NCBI GenBank assembly: GCA_012727545.1
Contig: JAAYHA010000199.1
Span: forward strand, 1 to 8,802
DNA length: 8,802 nucleotides
From: Synergistaceae bacterium
GTDB taxonomy: Bacteria; Synergistota; Synergistia; Synergistales; Synergistaceae
Reading direction: 5' to 3'
The translations under genes and the position numbers were made by a program. Below, in pieces: positions 7,287 through 8,802 of this stretch; positions within the stretch are counted from its first letter, which is position 1, and each line of letters begins with the position of its first letter. The notes beneath the pieces were generated by a model. The model was not told where the DNA came from, did not search any database, and saw nothing but the letters and a program-made list of their open reading frames with translations.

Positions 7287-7311
7287 TCTATTCCCTCCCT
7301 GTAAATGCTAT

Positions 7312-7325
7312 TACATAATAATGTA
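7312..7325. repeat. Small inverted repeat in the xth leader
   Basis: TACAT (7312-7316) and ATGTA (7321-7325) form matched 5-bp arms around AATA, 26 bases upstream of the xth start. It might be an operator, but it is short and lies in AT-rich DNA where such repeats arise by chance. Confidence 0.25.
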
Positions 7326-7360
7326 TTAAGTATACACGCAACTAACAAACGATAAAGGCC

Positions 7361-7380
7361 GAAATATTTCAAAATATTTC
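7361..7380. repeat. Palindrome GAAATATTTC with a degenerate tandem copy
   Basis: GAAATATTTC (7361-7370) is a perfect 10-base palindrome, followed directly by AAAATATTTC (7371-7380). The copies are one DNA turn apart and end seven bases before the -35 box of the cysE leader promoter. The pair could be an UP element or a regulator site. Confidence 0.4.
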
Positions 7381-7387
7381 AAAAACA

Positions 7388-7416
7388 TTGCATTTATCGG
7401 ATATGCCTGTTAGAAT
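7388..7416 (+). promoter_or_regulatory. Promoter of the cysE leader RNA
   Basis: TTGCAT (7388-7393) and TAGAAT (7411-7416) are separated by exactly 17 bases, and TGT before the -10 makes it an extended -10 element. Transcription would begin near 7422-7424. That is the base where the predicted outer stem of the downstream RNA begins, which supports the assignment. Confidence 0.65.
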
Positions 7417-7422
7417 ATCTGA

Positions 7423-7590
7423 CATGATAAAAATTACGGCTTCACACGATACGTTTGCATACTGCTGTTGTTTGGAGGGCTTCGGAGGATAATCCGCTCA
7501 GCCATTATGTCTGTTGCGGTCATAGACTTAACAGCAGGCAAACATAATTTGATCAAGCAATTGAAGACCTGCTCAGGCAGGTCTTTTTTT
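7423..7590 (+). ncRNA. Structured cysE leader RNA, candidate riboswitch/attenuator of unknown class
   Basis: This is a roughly 168-base RNA from the predicted start to the end of an intrinsic terminator. Complementary segments nest cleanly. The outer stem pairs TGAT 7425-7428 with ATCA 7552-7555 and AAATTA 7431-7436 with TAATTT 7545-7550. The inner stem P1 pairs GTTTGC 7453-7458 with GCAAAC 7538-7543 and CTGCTGTT 7462-7469 with AACAGCAG 7530-7537, around a 3-base bulge. P1 encloses hairpin A (GGCT 7478-7481 with AGCC 7500-7503; CGGA 7483-7486 with TCCG 7493-7496) and hairpin B (TATG 7506-7509 with CATA 7521-7524). A 16-base one-sided bulge (7437-7452) separates the two stems. The terminator ends 37 bases before cysE. 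I do not recognise T-box, SAM, cobalamin, TPP, lysine or glycine riboswitch signatures. A free-standing small RNA (for example a 6S-like RNA, similar in length) is the alternative. The pairing is by eye; no folding energy or conservation was computed. Confidence 0.55.
7565..7590 (+). terminator. Intrinsic terminator in the cysE leader (attenuator)
   Basis: AGACCTGC (7565-7572) and GCAGGTCT (7577-7584) form a perfect 8-bp stem with a TCAG loop, followed by six more T residues. It lies upstream of cysE on the same strand, with no gene ending before it, so it is a premature terminator for the leader transcript rather than the end of a coding gene. Confidence 0.88.
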
Positions 7591-7627
7591 ATTAGAAAAA
7601 TAAATCGAAATGTAAAGGGTGATATGA

Positions 7628-8347
7628 ATGTCAGCTTGGGAATATATCAAAAGTGACTTTGAGGCTGCGATGCGTAACGATCCTGCGATACCCAAAGGAA
7701 TACGGGGGGTGCTGGAGGTAGTCCTCTGTACCCCGGGATTCCTCGCGATCACATTTCACCGCGCCTTCCACTTCATGCATTCCACTATGCACATCCCGGT
7801 ATTGCCCCGTTTTCTCTCGCTGATAGTGAGATGGTGGACAGGGATCGAGATCCACCCGGGAGCAAAGATCGGCAGGGGGTTCTTTATTGACCACGGAGCA
7901 GGGGTCGTAATCGGAGAGACTGCTGAGGTGGGGGAAAACGTGACCCTCTATCAGGGAGTGACTCTGGGCGGAACAGGCAATGAAAAAGGTGCAAAGAGAC
8001 ATCCCACCCTCGAATCAAACGTTTTCGTCGGCAGCGGAGCAAAAATTCTTGGCCCCATAACTGTCGGAGCAAATTCAAGGATAGGTGCAAACAGCGCCGT
8101 GCTTAAAGATGTCCCCAAGAATGCCACAGTTACCGGAATGAGGGCAAGGATAATAAAAATAGACGGCAAAAGGGTCAGCGAGTGTCCCGCCGGCATTAAC
8201 CCGGAAGAACTCTGGGCGAAGCTCTTAAGGGTGGAAGAAGAAATGGCCATGCTTAAAAAAGAGATAAAGACACTTAAAGGGGAAAAAGAGGGTCCGGTCA
8301 TCCCCTCTCATATAGAGGTCGAGGTCCTTCATAAAGGAAAAGAATGA
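7628..8347 (+). CDS. cysE: Serine O-acetyltransferase
   Basis: This enzyme transfers acetyl from acetyl-CoA to L-serine to give O-acetylserine, the first committed step of cysteine synthesis. At 239 residues it is the shorter form common outside enterobacteria. A helical N-terminal domain (1-68) precedes the left-handed beta-helix of hexapeptide repeats (about 72-178). The catalytic histidine is H89 in FIDHGAGVVIGET; E74 in TGIEIHPGAKIG takes the position of the enterobacterial catalytic-dyad aspartate, as in Bacillus enzymes. YQGVTLGGTG (108-117) and KRHP (123-126) belong to the acetyl-CoA and serine sites. After the helix, residues 194-218 look like a short coiled coil, and the protein ends in GKE. 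AAAGGGTG (7614-7621) serves the ATG. The gene sits 37 bases after an intrinsic terminator, so its expression probably depends on read-through of the leader RNA. No cysK is present in the window. Confidence 0.95.
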   Translation: MSAWEYIKSDFEAAMRNDPAIPKGIRGVLEVVLCTPGFLAITFHRAFHFMHSTMHIPVLPRFLSLIVRWWTGIEIHPGAKIGRGFFIDHGAGVVIGETAEVGENVTLYQGVTLGGTGNEKGAKRHPTLESNVFVGSGAKILGPITVGANSRIGANSAVLKDVPKNATVTGMRARIIKIDGKRVSECPAGINPEELWAKLLRVEEEMAMLKKEIKTLKGEKEGPVIPSHIEVEVLHKGKE

Positions 8348-8373
8348 CCTTCCGGTCGGCTAAAACTGCTCTG

Positions 8374-8802
8374 TTATTCAGTTTCTTCCGAAGTCCCCGG
8401 GCCTTTCTCAGGTCCCGGGACTCTTTTTTGGGAGAGATAGACCCCAAGCAGTATGAGCAGTCCGCCCGCTGCGGCAAAGACGGTTATCCTCTCGTGAAGA
8501 ACAACAGCTGCGGAAATCATTGCTATCGGGGGAGTAAGGTATATTAAATTATTGGCCTTTACTGCACCAAGTTCCCATATGACTTTGTTCCAGAGGAGAA
8601 AACACAAAGCGGAGGCAAAGACTCCGAGAAAAATAAGATTTCCAAAAACTTCCTTTTTCATGAGCACTCCGGGATCCCATTCAAAAAGAGGGGTGAAGAG
8701 CAACGGGAAGAGAGAGAGAAGCGAATAAAAAAAGGTTTTCCTTGTTATCACGACTGCTGAGTATACTGCCCTGTTCAAGTCCCTGATGATTATTGAGTAG
8801 AA
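8374..8802 (-). CDS. EamA/DMT-superfamily transporter, C-terminal part (cut by window edge)
   Basis: The open frame runs to the right edge of the window, so only the last 142 residues are visible and the start lies beyond. They correspond to the second five-helix EamA repeat. The visible stretch shows about four hydrophobic helices, including LSLFPLLFTPLFEW and NLIFLGVFASALCFLLW, then the diagnostic YLTPPIAMISAAVVLHERI segment with its proline pair and the glutamate before the last helix (AAAGGLLILLGVYLSQ). A hydrophilic tail rich in glycine, proline and glutamate follows. The tail's DNA contains the hairpin that appears to terminate cysE. The gene converges on cysE with a 26-base gap. It is a paralogue-level relative of the transporter at 4445-5326 but clearly diverged from it. 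The substrate is unknown; export of amino acids or cysteine metabolites is known in the family. Confidence 0.9.
   Translation of the reverse strand, partial: FYSIIIRDLNRAVYSAVVITRKTFFYSLLSLFPLLFTPLFEWDPGVLMKKEVFGNLIFLGVFASALCFLLWNKVIWELGAVKANNLIYLTPPIAMISAAVVLHERITVFAAAGGLLILLGVYLSQKRVPGPEKGPGTSEETE
8392..8429 (+). terminator. Terminator for cysE embedded in the converging transporter gene
   Basis: AGTCCC and GGG (8392-8401, one bulged C) pair with CCCGGGACT (8414-8422), extended by CC/GG at the loop side, and the hairpin is followed by CTTTTTT. It lies 44 bases after the cysE stop. On the minus strand no T-run follows, so it works only for the cysE direction. Confidence 0.7.

Noticed and set aside
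7423..7590. T-box, SAM, cobalamin, TPP, signal recognition particle RNA or RNase P RNA
   Set aside because: None of the core sequences I know for these families (such as the T-box TGGNACCGCG or the SRP GGAAGCAG loop) is present. 6S RNA is left open because only length and the closed-end shape fit.
7468..7656. 62-codon frame with a TTG start in the cysE leader
   Set aside because: It crosses the leader hairpins and terminator, has no Shine-Dalgarno site, overlaps the cysE start and shows no run of cysteine or serine codons typical of a leader peptide.
8346..8357. Hairpin GACC-TTCC-GGTC right after the cysE stop as its terminator
   Set aside because: The stem is only four base pairs with no T-run; the hairpin at 8392-8429 is far better.
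1..8802. Mobile elements, CRISPR arrays, tRNA or rRNA genes, defence systems
   Set aside because: No transposase or integrase genes, no regularly spaced repeats and no cloverleaf or rRNA sequences were seen. All larger frames are housekeeping families.

Overview
The window reads as ordinary chromosomal DNA from a free-living bacterium. It is gene-dense, of moderate GC content, with strong Shine-Dalgarno sites and short intergenic gaps that are AT-rich. No phage, insertion-sequence or plasmid genes and no CRISPR array were seen. The protein set resembles that of an anaerobic Gram-negative lineage such as Synergistota, but this is only an impression from the protein sequences and the taxonomic confidence is low.

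Layout. Bases 1-500 hold the 3' part of a macro-domain ADP-ribose hydrolase (+). Next come an ABC-F translation-factor ATPase (572-2512, +), which appears to start at a rare CTG codon, and a YhcH/TabA/NanQ-type sugar-metabolism protein (2540-2992, +). A rho-independent hairpin ends this run. A class V (alanine-glyoxylate type) aminotransferase (3109-4266, -) and a ten-helix EamA/DMT transporter (4445-5326, +) are divergent and share a promoter region. After an AT-rich gap comes a secreted SLT-type lytic transglycosylase (5548-6414, +). It converges on an exodeoxyribonuclease III gene (6483-7286, -) across one long hairpin that can act in both directions. The xth gene diverges from cysE, serine O-acetyltransferase (7628-8347, +). 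A second DMT transporter, cut by the window edge (8374-8802, -), converges on cysE.

The most interesting region is 7287-7627, the 341-base gap between xth and cysE. A good extended -10 promoter there would start an RNA at about 7423. That RNA can fold into a nested structure in which its 5' end pairs with bases just before a strong intrinsic terminator at 7565-7590. The fold has an outer stem, a 14-bp inner stem and two apical hairpins. The terminator lies only 37 bases before the cysE start, with no convincing second promoter between, so cysE expression probably depends on read-through. A strand of the inner stem can pair instead with the terminator's left arm. This fits a cis-acting attenuator or riboswitch for cysteine-precursor synthesis of no class I recognise; a free-standing small RNA is the main alternative.

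The genes do not form one obvious pathway. The nearest to a theme is amino-acid metabolism and export: the aminotransferase with its divergent DMT exporter, and serine acetyltransferase beside another DMT exporter.
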